From assembly GCA_902565895.1 (NCBI GenBank), contig CACFGV010000006.1:19419-83418 (forward strand): DNA of 64,000 nucleotides. The letters run 5' to 3'. The stretch is from K189A clade bacterium. Lineage in GTDB: Bacteria; Pseudomonadota; Gammaproteobacteria; Pseudomonadales; Azotimanducaceae. How positions within the stretch are numbered: the stretch's first letter is position 1; each line of letters opens with the position of its first letter. Shown here piece after piece: positions 33,775 to 42,543 of the stretch. The translations under genes were made by a program, and so were the position numbers. Below the pieces are notes generated by a model. It was given only the letters and a program-made list of their open reading frames with translations, did not search any database and was not told the origin of the DNA.

Positions 33775-35001
33775 GTGATTGCCTTGGCCTGGCGTAATCT
33801 TTGGCGCAACAAAACTCGAACCTTGCTGACCGCTGGCGGCATAGCCTTCGCGGTGTTTTTGGTAACGTTTTCTATGGCCCTGCAGGGCGGTAGCTATGAA
33901 GACATGATAAAAGCTGCAACCCGCTTTTACACCGGTCATGCGCAAATCAATCAGCGCGACTTTGTTACCGACAGCAAACTCGAGCAAACCATTGGTAATG
34001 CGGCTGCTTTGCGGGCTCAGCTGGAGAAAAAGTTTTCGTTGGTTGCACTCCCCCGAGTGCAGGCTTTCGGCATTGTGTCTAGAGAAGAGCGCTCCATAGG
34101 TGGGATGTTATTGGGTATCGACTTCGCTGCTGAGGTGGCGCAGTTGGATTTGTACGACGACATCACAGCCGGTGCGATACCCACCGCACCAGACCAAGCC
34201 TTAGTCGGCGCTGCAATGGCACGTAATCTCGGCGCGGAATTGGGTGACGACATCGTCATTTTAGGTTCCGGTAAACGCGGCGGAGTAGCAGCCATGGCCC
34301 TAACAGTGACGGGCATACTGTCCACCGGCCAAGCCGAACTGGATCGTAATTTGTTGTTCGCGCCGGTAAGTAGCGTACAAGACGCCTTTGGCCTTGAGGA
34401 CGAAGTACACAATCTAGTACTGGTGTTGGAAAACTACACCCAAGTCAAAGCCTTGGCTGCGCCTATTAATGATCTGCTGCAGCCGGACCAGAGCTACCGT
34501 ACCTGGCAGCAATTGTTGCCCGAGGTAGAACAGGGTATCGAGTTGGACCGCGTTTCGAGTGCGATCTTTTACTATATTCTGCTCATTCTGGTGAGCTTCG
34601 CAGTACTCAATACTTTTGTCATGGTCATCTTCGAGCGCACTCGTGAGTTCGGTATGCTCATGGCGCTAGGTTTGCGGCCTTGGCGAATCATCGGCCAGGT
34701 CCAAATTGAATCTTTGTTTCTGAGCTTTATAGGCGTGCTTTTAGGTTCTGTATTAAGTGCTGCACTGGTGGCTTATTTGGCCGAGGTGGGTATTCCGTTG
34801 AGCGCTATGGGCGGTGAAGCGGCGCAGCAGTCGATGGCCAAAATGCAAGCCGGCAGTGTGGAATCTATATACCCCGCTTTTTCCGCGGCCAGTTTAACCA
34901 CTGCGCCGGTGGTGCTGATTTTAGGGGCGCAATTGTCGGCGCTGATTAGCATGTTAAGGGTACGTCGCTTGAATCCTGTAGACGCCTTGCGAGCGGAGTA
35001 A
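33775..35001 (+). CDS. ABC transporter permease, FtsX/MacB-LolE type (first)
   Basis: A 408-residue permease starting at a GTG 3 nt after the LolA-like gene. It has an N-terminal membrane helix (about 20-40) after the amphipathic start AWRNLWRNKTRTLLT. A large periplasmic domain follows (about 45-260). Three C-terminal helices enclose the FtsX motif (FERTREFGMLMALGLRPW). This is the type VII mechanotransmission architecture, which uses ATP in the cytoplasm to drive work in the periplasm. It forms a heterodimer with the next permease. Confidence 0.87.
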   Translation: MIALAWRNLWRNKTRTLLTAGGIAFAVFLVTFSMALQGGSYEDMIKAATRFYTGHAQINQRDFVTDSKLEQTIGNAAALRAQLEKKFSLVALPRVQAFGIVSREERSIGGMLLGIDFAAEVAQLDLYDDITAGAIPTAPDQALVGAAMARNLGAELGDDIVILGSGKRGGVAAMALTVTGILSTGQAELDRNLLFAPVSSVQDAFGLEDEVHNLVLVLENYTQVKALAAPINDLLQPDQSYRTWQQLLPEVEQGIELDRVSSAIFYYILLILVSFAVLNTFVMVIFERTREFGMLMALGLRPWRIIGQVQIESLFLSFIGVLLGSVLSAALVAYLAEVGIPLSAMGGEAAQQSMAKMQAGSVESIYPAFSAASLTTAPVVLILGAQLSALISMLRVRRLNPVDALRAE

Positions 35002-35004
35002 GTC

Positions 35005-36237
35005 ATGCCTTTAAAACTCATTCTACAGCTTAGTGCGCGTAATCTGTTTCGCTACCCCAGACGCAATGGTTTGCTACTTTTGGCGATAGCGTTTGCTCTG
35101 GCAGGAGCGACCTTCACCAATGCGCTTATGCGCGGCTGGCAATACGACATGCTCGACCGAGCGGTAGAGAACTTAGTCGGTCATGTCAAAGTGCAAACTG
35201 AGGAATATCGGGACGACCCGAATATGCTGCATAGCTTCGCCCTGCCCCAAGGCTACCAACCGGAAATATCAGGGGTTGCGATTGCCGGATGGGCGCCAAG
35301 AATCAACGTACCAGCGGTGTTATTGAGCGAACGCGAAAGCCGGGGTGTGCAATTGGTTGGCATAGACCCTCAGCGCGAAGACATCTCGTTTTATGCTGAT
35401 CTGAACATTGTTGGGGAAAATCTAAGTGGGACCGCAGATGGACGCATTGTGCTCGGTCAAGAGCTGGCGCGGCAGCTGCAAACCTCGGTGGGGCGTAAAG
35501 TTGTAGTACTGGCCCAAGGTGCTGACGGCAAAAATCGTGAGCGCGGTTTTCGCGTTGCTGGGCTGTTTGATGCCCAGGCTGAGTCCTTAGAAAAGGCAGT
35601 TGCCTTTACCGGACTAGCCACGGCGCAGGCGTACCTGGGCGGCTCGCCGCAGGCAGGCAGCGAAGGGTTGGTCACTGAGATTTCAGTATTGTTAGCAGAT
35701 GAACCCCAGCGGCTAGAGGCGGTGGACAGCTTAGGTTCAGAATTCCCCGACAAGCTAGTGGCCGATTGGCGCACCTTGCAGCCCCAAGCTGCAGAAATGT
35801 TTGCTCTAGCGGACATGGGGATTTACATCATTTTCCTGTTCATGATGGGGGGCTTGGCCTTTGGCTTGGTCAACACTTTAATCGCTGCTGTCATGGAACG
35901 AGTACGCGAGCTAGGCATGTTGCGCGCCATTGGTATGCCTCGGCGAGTGGTCTTGATGCAAGTGGTCGTCGAGTCCATGTTGATTATGATTGTGGGCATC
36001 GTGCTGGGTCTGGCCGCCGGAATACTGAGTGTTGCAGCGCTGGCTGATGGTATCGACTTGAGCGCCTTCGCCGAGGGCATAGACGCCTTTGGTATGAGCG
36101 CACTGCTGATTCCGGTACTAAGTACAAAGGACTTAGTGATGTTCAGCAGCTTGAGCTTATTGTTAGGGCTGGTTGCCAGTATTTTTCCGGCCTTGCGAGC
36201 GGTGCGCATCACACCTTTGATGGCAATGAATAGATAA
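35005..36237 (+). CDS. ABC transporter permease, FtsX/MacB-LolE type (second)
   Basis: A 410-residue permease, 3 nt after its partner and of the same design: N-terminal helix (about 20-40, after YPRRNGLLL), periplasmic domain, then three helices with MERVRELGMLRAIGMPRRVV. The two permeases are clearly diverged from one another, as expected for a heterodimer such as LolC/LolE. Together with the ATPase they would extract a substrate from the inner membrane and hand it to the LolA-like carrier. Confidence 0.87.
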   Translation: MPLKLILQLSARNLFRYPRRNGLLLLAIAFALAGATFTNALMRGWQYDMLDRAVENLVGHVKVQTEEYRDDPNMLHSFALPQGYQPEISGVAIAGWAPRINVPAVLLSERESRGVQLVGIDPQREDISFYADLNIVGENLSGTADGRIVLGQELARQLQTSVGRKVVVLAQGADGKNRERGFRVAGLFDAQAESLEKAVAFTGLATAQAYLGGSPQAGSEGLVTEISVLLADEPQRLEAVDSLGSEFPDKLVADWRTLQPQAAEMFALADMGIYIIFLFMMGGLAFGLVNTLIAAVMERVRELGMLRAIGMPRRVVLMQVVVESMLIMIVGIVLGLAAGILSVAALADGIDLSAFAEGIDAFGMSALLIPVLSTKDLVMFSSLSLLLGLVASIFPALRAVRITPLMAMNR

Positions 36238-36272
36238 CCCGGGTACTACAAATTACGGCACAGAGCGAAATA

Positions 36273-36971
36273 ATGAGCGAGAACCAAAACCAGACCCCAG
36301 TTGTACGTTGCCGCGATGTCAGCCGCACTTACCAAAAAGATGCCATACCGGTGCATGCGCTGCGCTCGGTGGACTTGGATGTGCATGCCGGAGAGTTTGT
36401 CAGTCTTGCCGGACCATCCGGCTCCGGAAAGTCGACTCTCTTGAACATCATCGGTGGTCTGGACGAATTTGACGGTGGCTCGGTGCAAGTGGATGGTGTG
36501 GAGCTTGATGGCTTAAGTCCTGCTGCACTGTCTGCCTTACGCCTAGAGAAAATTGGCTTCGTTTTTCAGGCTTATAACTTGTTGCCAGTGTTAACTGCCC
36601 AAGAAAACGTCGAGTTTATTCTGCAACTGCAAGGAATAGACAAGCAGCAGCGACGCGAGCGAGCCGCTCAAGCCTTAGACAATCTAGGTTTAGGCGAGCT
36701 GGGTGAGCGTAGGCCCGGTGAGTTGTCGGGTGGTCAACAACAGCGGGTCGCCATTGCGCGGGCGATAGTAACGAGGCCGGTTTTGCTGGTGGCGGACGAG
36801 CCTACGGCAAACTTGGATTCGGCAACAACCGAGGAGTTGCTGGTGCTTATGGCTCGGCTGAATTCAGAGCAAGGTATGACCATAGTCACTGCCACTCACG
36901 ACCCTATGGTGATGTCCCACGCCGAGCGCCAAGTACATCTATCAGACGGACGCATTGACCGCGATGGTTAA
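36273..36971 (+). CDS. ABC transporter ATP-binding protein (LolD/MacB type)
   Basis: A 232-residue ATPase with Walker A GPSGSGKST, Q-loop FVFQAYNLLPVLTA, signature LSGGQQQR, Walker B LLVADEPTANLD and the H-loop TATHD. All catalytic residues are present. It energises the two preceding permeases. The reading frame overlaps the start of the outer-membrane protein gene by 8 nt, tying all five genes into one operon. Confidence 0.92.
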   Translation: MSENQNQTPVVRCRDVSRTYQKDAIPVHALRSVDLDVHAGEFVSLAGPSGSGKSTLLNIIGGLDEFDGGSVQVDGVELDGLSPAALSALRLEKIGFVFQAYNLLPVLTAQENVEFILQLQGIDKQQRRERAAQALDNLGLGELGERRPGELSGGQQQRVAIARAIVTRPVLLVADEPTANLDSATTEELLVLMARLNSEQGMTIVTATHDPMVMSHAERQVHLSDGRIDRDG

Positions 36972-38631
36972 GGCCTATGGGATAACACCGCGTCATATAA
37001 TGAGTTTCGCTCTAGTGTTGTTGCTCTGCGCAACGGCGCAGGCCGATGACTATGTGGTGGTTGTGGGCAGTTACGCCAATGACAACAATGCTCAAAAAGC
37101 GCAAATCAGGGTTGCGAATTATTTGCGCCAAAGCGGCATGGCTGCACAGGCGCAAATTATAGAGAGCGCAGGTCGGCTGCGGGTGGCTGTTGTGGCCTCT
37201 GAGCAACCCAGCCAAAGTTTGTTACGGCGTTTACGCCAAGGACCGTACATAGACGCATGGCGGCTCAAGACCGACGGATCAACATCGGTAGTGAGTATAG
37301 CGGCTGTAAAAGCCGTGCCGGTAACAAAGACTCAAACGCTTGCTCTTAAGCAAATGCCTACCAAAACGGCAGCGACCACGGCTGAGCCGCGGGCCAAAAG
37401 AACATCGTCGCGAAAACCTAAGCCGATTGCTCGGCCGATGGAATTCGATGCGCGAGTCAAAGGCTTTGCCCTGGCTGCGGATCTTCCAGGAACCGATTGG
37501 CAGCGCCAAAGTTTTGCTAACCCCACCACAGACTTCAGCGGTGATCTTCGGCTGATGCTAAACAAGACCGTAGGTCAGTTACAGTTTCAGGTGCATCACA
37601 GCAGCGTACTGCAGACCGGGGACACGGCGCAGTGGGGCCAAGGCGCTGTGGCACAAGTAGACCAAATGGCGGCGACGGATGCTCACCGGCTTTTAGATAT
37701 GACCTGGCAAACAGACACAGGACGTCGGCACCAGTGGAGCCACCGCATTGATCGCATGAGCGTGCAGTGGCAGCGGGCGGATTGGAGCGTCACTCTTGGT
37801 CGACAAGCGGTTAGTTGGGGCAGCGGTATCGTATTCCAGCCGTTAGACCCCTTTAATCCGTTTGCGCCAACCGCAGTGGATCGAGACTACAAGAATGGGG
37901 ACGACCTGGTGCTGGTAGAACGACTGTTACCGAATGGTCACGACCTGCAAGTGCTGCATGTTATGCGGCGAGACGATCGCCAACAGTTGCGCAGTCGTGT
38001 AAGCAGTACGGCCGCCAAATGGCATGGCTACCTGTTCGACAGCGAATTTGAATTGATTGCCGCCAGTCATTACGACCAAGATTTTGTAGGCTTAAGTATT
38101 CGCCAGCCTCTGGGCCCCGCGGTGGTGCGGACCGACCTAGCTTGGCGCGAAGGGTTACAAAGCGGTAATCGTTGGCGCTTATTGGGCATCGTTAATGTCG
38201 ACGTGGCGTTCCCTGTTCGTGATCGTATGGCCTACGTTTTTGCAGAATACTTCTACAACGACTTTGGCATGCAAAGCATGCCAGGACCCGCAGACACGAT
38301 ACCCCAACAACTAGAAACCGCATTACTGCGCGGCGAAGTATTTAATTTAATGCGCGAGTACTTGGCAGTGGGAGCTAGTTATCAGTGGCACCCTTTGTTG
38401 ACCCAGTCGCTGTCAGTCATCAGCAATCTAAGTGATGGCAGCGCACTGTTGCAGGGGCAACTGTCCGTCGACTCCGCACAAAACCAGCAACTGCAGTTTG
38501 GTTTTATTGGCGGCTATGCCGATCCTGGTGACGAGTTTGCACCCCTGTCTGTAACCCTGAGTCCCCAAGGTGAACTCCTGACCCAAGGCGGCAGTGATCG
38601 CTATTACCTGCGCTGGGCTTGGTATTTTTAG
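36964..38631 (+). CDS. Outer-membrane beta-barrel protein with N-terminal SPOR-like domain
   Basis: The start is taken at ATG 36964, which gives a signal peptide with basic residues ahead of SFALVLLLCATAQA. A TTG at 36955 and an ATG at 37000 are alternatives. After the signal, residues about 28-105 resemble a SPOR peptidoglycan-binding domain (VVVVGSYANDNNAQKAQIRV). A Lys/Pro-rich linker follows, then about 400 residues of alternating strands ending in LRWAWYF, the terminal aromatic signal for outer-membrane assembly. It is probably the outer-membrane end of the envelope export route built by the four upstream genes. I know of no characterised homologue. Confidence 0.72.
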   Translation: MVKAYGITPRHIMSFALVLLLCATAQADDYVVVVGSYANDNNAQKAQIRVANYLRQSGMAAQAQIIESAGRLRVAVVASEQPSQSLLRRLRQGPYIDAWRLKTDGSTSVVSIAAVKAVPVTKTQTLALKQMPTKTAATTAEPRAKRTSSRKPKPIARPMEFDARVKGFALAADLPGTDWQRQSFANPTTDFSGDLRLMLNKTVGQLQFQVHHSSVLQTGDTAQWGQGAVAQVDQMAATDAHRLLDMTWQTDTGRRHQWSHRIDRMSVQWQRADWSVTLGRQAVSWGSGIVFQPLDPFNPFAPTAVDRDYKNGDDLVLVERLLPNGHDLQVLHVMRRDDRQQLRSRVSSTAAKWHGYLFDSEFELIAASHYDQDFVGLSIRQPLGPAVVRTDLAWREGLQSGNRWRLLGIVNVDVAFPVRDRMAYVFAEYFYNDFGMQSMPGPADTIPQQLETALLRGEVFNLMREYLAVGASYQWHPLLTQSLSVISNLSDGSALLQGQLSVDSAQNQQLQFGFIGGYADPGDEFAPLSVTLSPQGELLTQGGSDRYYLRWAWYF

Positions 38632-38759
38632 CGTTTCAGACTAAACCGGCACATCGGACGGGAATTGGGCTCATTGATCGTGGTCATCAGCATAAGGCTG
38701 GTCGATTAAGGTGGTTAAAGGACTCGCCTTGAGCCGACTGTGTATCGGCGTTGTTAGGG

Positions 38760-39674
38760 TCACAGCTCTATCGGCCTGGCGCTTTCGTCTGCTGCTGCCA
38801 CATTCGCTTTCTTTGCTTCAACAAGCTGGGGAACGATTTGGTCCAGTTCGTCCATGGTCCATACGCTGCCGCGTTTTTTGAATTGCTTAATGATTTTTGG
38901 CTGCTGCATGATGGCGATGCCGCCGCGGCCGGTGTGGAAGATCTCTGAGGTAATACCCGCAGATTCGTCGCTGGCTAGCCAGGCACAGATGGGTGCGATG
39001 TGCTGTGGGCCGCCGCTTTCGATCTCGTTGTCGCCCACATTTTCGCCCCGGTTTTCGCGCAGCGGTATGGTCATGCGGGTCAGAGCCCCCGGTGAAATGG
39101 TGTTACTGGTGCAGCCGTACTTGGCCAACTCCAGAGCCATAACCCGAGAAAAGCCAGCGATGCCCGCCTTCGCTGCGGCGTAGTTCGCCTGACCGAAGTT
39201 ACCAAACAGTCCTGACACGCTGGAGAAGTTAATAATACGGCCGCCTGTACGGTTTTCGTTGCGTATGTAGTTGGCAAATGGCCGGGTGCAGCAATAGTGG
39301 CCTTTCAGGTGTACGGCCAAAACCGCATCCCAGTCAGACTCTTCCATTTTGAAGATCGTGCGGTCACGCAAGATGCCTGCGTTGTTCACCAAAATGTCCA
39401 TGCCGCCGAAGCTGTCCAGTGCCGTTTGCACCAAGGCTTCGCCACCCCCGACCTCAGCGACAGAATCGGTATTGGAAACCGCTTCACCACCGGCTGCGCG
39501 AATTTCCGCTACGACGTCGTCGGCGATTTTGCCGGTTCCGGTACCGTCAGTGTTGCCGCCTAGGTCATTCACTACAACCTTGGCGCCTTGAGCTGCCATA
39601 AGCAGGGCGATTTCTCTACCGATGCCCCGGCCAGCACCGGTCACTACTGCTACTTTGTCTTCTAGTCTTTGCAT
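38760..39674 (-). CDS. Short-chain dehydrogenase, MFE-2-like
   Basis: The ATG at 39672-39674, with GGGGA upstream, gives 304 residues. The Rossmann motif is TGAGRGIGREIALLM and the strand end VVVNDLGG carries the Asp that favours NAD. NNAGILRD, then the catalytic Ser (NFSSVSG) and YAAAKAG follow. The GGNTDGTG insertion and the C-terminal tail (IMQQPKIIKQFKKRG) are those of the (3R)-hydroxyacyl-CoA dehydrogenase part of multifunctional enzyme 2. A role in beta-oxidation of fatty or steroid-derived acyl-CoAs is likely. Confidence 0.87.
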   Translation of the reverse strand: MQRLEDKVAVVTGAGRGIGREIALLMAAQGAKVVVNDLGGNTDGTGTGKIADDVVAEIRAAGGEAVSNTDSVAEVGGGEALVQTALDSFGGMDILVNNAGILRDRTIFKMEESDWDAVLAVHLKGHYCCTRPFANYIRNENRTGGRIINFSSVSGLFGNFGQANYAAAKAGIAGFSRVMALELAKYGCTSNTISPGALTRMTIPLRENRGENVGDNEIESGGPQHIAPICAWLASDESAGITSEIFHTGRGGIAIMQQPKIIKQFKKRGSVWTMDELDQIVPQLVEAKKANVAAADESARPIEL

Positions 39675-39786
39675 AATTTTCCCCAGCCGTATCACGGTCT
39701 TCACTCTGATTTGCGAACGCTCCCAACCTCGTCGCCCCATGGGCTAACATATTAGCACTCTGAGTCGAATTGCCATAAGGAAGACC

Positions 39787-40515
39787 ATGACCGCTGATGC
39801 CAACCCAAACATTGAGACCCGTATGGATTATGGTGAAAACACGGTCGCCATGGTGAATGAGCATTTTGCCAAGGGTGCAGAGCGTGGTGTGCTATTGATG
39901 CGCCACTCGGCACGGGAGTTTAATCGCGACATTAACGACTTGCTGAATCCGTTAACCGATCACGGTCGGCAATTGTCCGTGGCCATGGGCGCGGCTCTCA
40001 GCGATGACATTCAACTGCGCGGCTATGCCAGTCCGCCAGAACGCTGTATGGAAACAGCGCAATTGTTGCTTGAGGGCGCTGGCCAAGCCTCGGGATCGGC
40101 CCCGAACGTCAGGCCTCTAGAGGCGCTGGGCGTGTTCTATGCTTTGGACCACATTCGCATGTGGAAAGGTATGCGTAATACTCAAGGCCTTGAGGACTAC
40201 TTAAGCCGCTGGTTTCAGGGCGAGCTTGCGCGCGACGTCATGATGCCCCCTAACGTTGCGGTGGCCATGGTTTTAAACGTGATGCTCGGCAAGCTGGACG
40301 CCCAAGCTCTTGGCGATAGGCCCCAGCTCGATCTGTGCGTGAGTCACGACATGACCGTGTACACCGTGCGTCACGGCTCAGGCCTAGAACCCATTGCTGC
40401 CGCCGCGGTGGAGTTTTTGGATGGTTTGCTCATGTACCGCGAGCAAGGCCAGGTGCTGTTGCGCAGCCATCATGGTGGGGTTGTCGAATTAGACGAAGGC
40501 ATGTTGTCGCCCTAG
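39787..40515 (+). CDS. Histidine phosphatase superfamily protein
   Basis: A 242-residue cytoplasmic protein. LLMRHSAREFN is the RHG-type phosphohistidine motif (here RHS), with the supporting Arg in YASPPERCMETA and the second catalytic His in VSHDMTVYTVRHG. Most members remove phosphate from small metabolites or proteins. The substrate is unknown. GGAAG precedes the ATG. It diverges from the SDR gene and converges on uup, with a short hairpin in between. Confidence 0.85.
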   Translation: MTADANPNIETRMDYGENTVAMVNEHFAKGAERGVLLMRHSAREFNRDINDLLNPLTDHGRQLSVAMGAALSDDIQLRGYASPPERCMETAQLLLEGAGQASGSAPNVRPLEALGVFYALDHIRMWKGMRNTQGLEDYLSRWFQGELARDVMMPPNVAVAMVLNVMLGKLDAQALGDRPQLDLCVSHDMTVYTVRHGSGLEPIAAAAVEFLDGLLMYREQGQVLLRSHHGGVVELDEGMLSP

Positions 40516-40518
40516 CTA

Positions 40519-40534
40519 AAAGCCTGCCGGCTTT
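40519..40534. terminator. Short hairpin, possible bidirectional terminator
   Basis: AAAGCC (40519-40524) pairs with GGCTTT (40529-40534) around loop TGCC, just after the phosphatase stop and before the convergent uup stop. The stem is only 6 bp and the U-tract is short, so this is a weak candidate. Confidence 0.4.
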
Positions 40535-40554
40535 GGCAATTGCCTATCGAAAGC

Positions 40555-42465
40555 TCACCCTGCCAGCTCTTCCAACTCGATCCAGCGCTCTGTCGCGCTG
40601 TCCAGCTGTGCTTGAGTATCCGCCAGTTCTTTGAGCACCGGCTCGGTTTCTGCAAACGGCCGTTGAAAAAATTCAGGCGCGGCAGTTTGTTCTTGCAGCG
40701 TGTTCACTTGTTGTTCCAAGGCTTCAATCTGAGCCGGTAGCTGCTCGAGTTCTCGTTGCAGTTTGTAGCTAAGGCGTTTCTTCTGTGTTGGCTTGGTTCC
40801 TACCGGCTTTGATTTTTGGGCCTGCGTCGCGCTGGGTTCGGCAGGTTCAGCACCAGGTGCATCAGCAACTCGTAACGTGCGACCCCGCGCCACCCAGTCG
40901 CTAAAGCCGCCGGGGTAGTCAACAACGTCACCGTTGTCTTCAAACACCAGTGTGCTGGTGACCACGTTGTCCATAAACGCGCGGTCATGGGATACCAGGA
41001 TCAACGTGCCGGTAAATTCCACCAACTTTTGCTCTAAGACTTCGAGCATTTCAATGTCGAGATCGTTCGTAGGTTCGTCCAGTACCAATAGGTTGGTTGG
41101 TCGCGCGAATAACTTTGCCAACATCAGGCGATTGCATTCACCACCAGATAACTTGTGCACGGGAGTGCGCGCGCGTTGTGGGGTGAATAAAAAGTTCTTT
41201 AGGTAACCGACAATGTGTTGGTCTACGCCATTAACGGTGACGTGGTCACGTCCCTCAGCCACGTTCCAGGCCACGGTTTGGTCGTGGTTTAGAGTTTGGC
41301 GCACCTGATCGAAGTAACCGACTGTCAGTTGAGTGCCCAGCTGGGCGCTGCCCTGATCGGGCTGCAGTTCGCCTAACAGTATTTTCAGCAATGTGGTTTT
41401 GCCTACACCGTTGTTGCCTACCAAGCCGATACGGTCGCCGCGCATGACTCGCAAATTAAAATTGTTGAGTAAGCTCTGCTCGTCGTAGCTGTGGCTCACG
41501 TCTTTTGCTTCTATAACCTTGCGGCCTGACTCTTTGGCATTGGACACCTGCACTTGTGCCCGACCTTGTTGTTCCAGGCGCTGGCTACGCTCTACGCGCA
41601 AGGCTTTGAGCGCACGCACGCGCCCCTCGTTGCGGGTGCGCCTAGCTTTAATGCCCTGGCGTATCCAAATCTCTTCGTCGGCTAGGCGTTTGTCGAACAG
41701 AGCATTGTGTGTTGCCTCTTCTTCCAACGCTTGTTCTTTTAGCTTTAGGTAATTTTCGTAATCGCCTGGCCAACTGATCACCCGGCCGCGATCGATCTCG
41801 ACAATGCGGGTGGCCAGCTTTTGCAAGAACGCGCGATCGTGGGTAATGAAAACCACACTACCGGAATAACCACGTATCTCGTGTTCTAACCACTCGATGG
41901 TTGCAATATCCAAGTGGTTGGTGGGTTCGTCTAGCAGTAACAGGTCGGGCTTGCTCACCAAGGCGCGAGCCAACGCCACCCGACGGCGCCAGCCGCCAGA
42001 AAGGTCGGCCATTCGCGCAGAACTCGGCAGCGCCAGTTGGGTGATGATGCTTTGGGCCTGTTGCTCGGGCTGCCATCCGCCCAGGGCGTCAATTTGCGAT
42101 TGCAAGTGCTCGAGCTTTTGCAAACTTGCAGTGTCGCTGGCGCCTTCACTACTAAGTATTGTGTATTGCTCAATCAATTTGAATTGATCCGCCAAGCCTT
42201 GGCGTACGCTGTCCAATACGGTTGTGTCGTCTGCTACGGGTAACTGCTGAGCCAGGTCGCTGATCCGCAGACCGTTGCGACGTTGCACATTGCCCTGGTC
42301 CACGGTTATGTCACCACTGAGGGCTTTCAGCAGGGTCGACTTGCCTGCGCCATTGCGGCCAATCAGACACACTCGCTCGCCGCTCTCAACATTGAATTGG
42401 GCGTTGTCGAGCAGCGGAGTATCACCAAAGGCGATGGATACATTGTCACAGCGAATCAGGCTCAT
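40555..42465 (-). CDS. uup: ABC-F family ATPase Uup
   Basis: A 636-residue soluble protein from ATG 42463-42465. It has two ABC cassettes, each with Walker A (GRNGAGKST and GNNGVGKTT), signature (LSGGWRRR and LSGGECNR) and Walker B LLLDEPTNHLD or LVLDEPTNDLD, and a charged linker between. The C-terminal coiled coil (about 560-636, rich in LEQ and QLDSATE repeats) distinguishes Uup from EttA and YbiT. Uup acts on branched DNA and on ribosomes, and its loss raises transposon excision. There are no membrane segments. Confidence 0.92.
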   Translation of the reverse strand: MSLIRCDNVSIAFGDTPLLDNAQFNVESGERVCLIGRNGAGKSTLLKALSGDITVDQGNVQRRNGLRISDLAQQLPVADDTTVLDSVRQGLADQFKLIEQYTILSSEGASDTASLQKLEHLQSQIDALGGWQPEQQAQSIITQLALPSSARMADLSGGWRRRVALARALVSKPDLLLLDEPTNHLDIATIEWLEHEIRGYSGSVVFITHDRAFLQKLATRIVEIDRGRVISWPGDYENYLKLKEQALEEEATHNALFDKRLADEEIWIRQGIKARRTRNEGRVRALKALRVERSQRLEQQGRAQVQVSNAKESGRKVIEAKDVSHSYDEQSLLNNFNLRVMRGDRIGLVGNNGVGKTTLLKILLGELQPDQGSAQLGTQLTVGYFDQVRQTLNHDQTVAWNVAEGRDHVTVNGVDQHIVGYLKNFLFTPQRARTPVHKLSGGECNRLMLAKLFARPTNLLVLDEPTNDLDIEMLEVLEQKLVEFTGTLILVSHDRAFMDNVVTSTLVFEDNGDVVDYPGGFSDWVARGRTLRVADAPGAEPAEPSATQAQKSKPVGTKPTQKKRLSYKLQRELEQLPAQIEALEQQVNTLQEQTAAPEFFQRPFAETEPVLKELADTQAQLDSATERWIELEELAG

Positions 42466-42543
42466 GTTGCGATCGCGTATCAGCAAACGCCGCAGTATAG
42501 CGGTTAGCGCAGTAGATACGCGTTGATCAAGATAAACCGAAGG

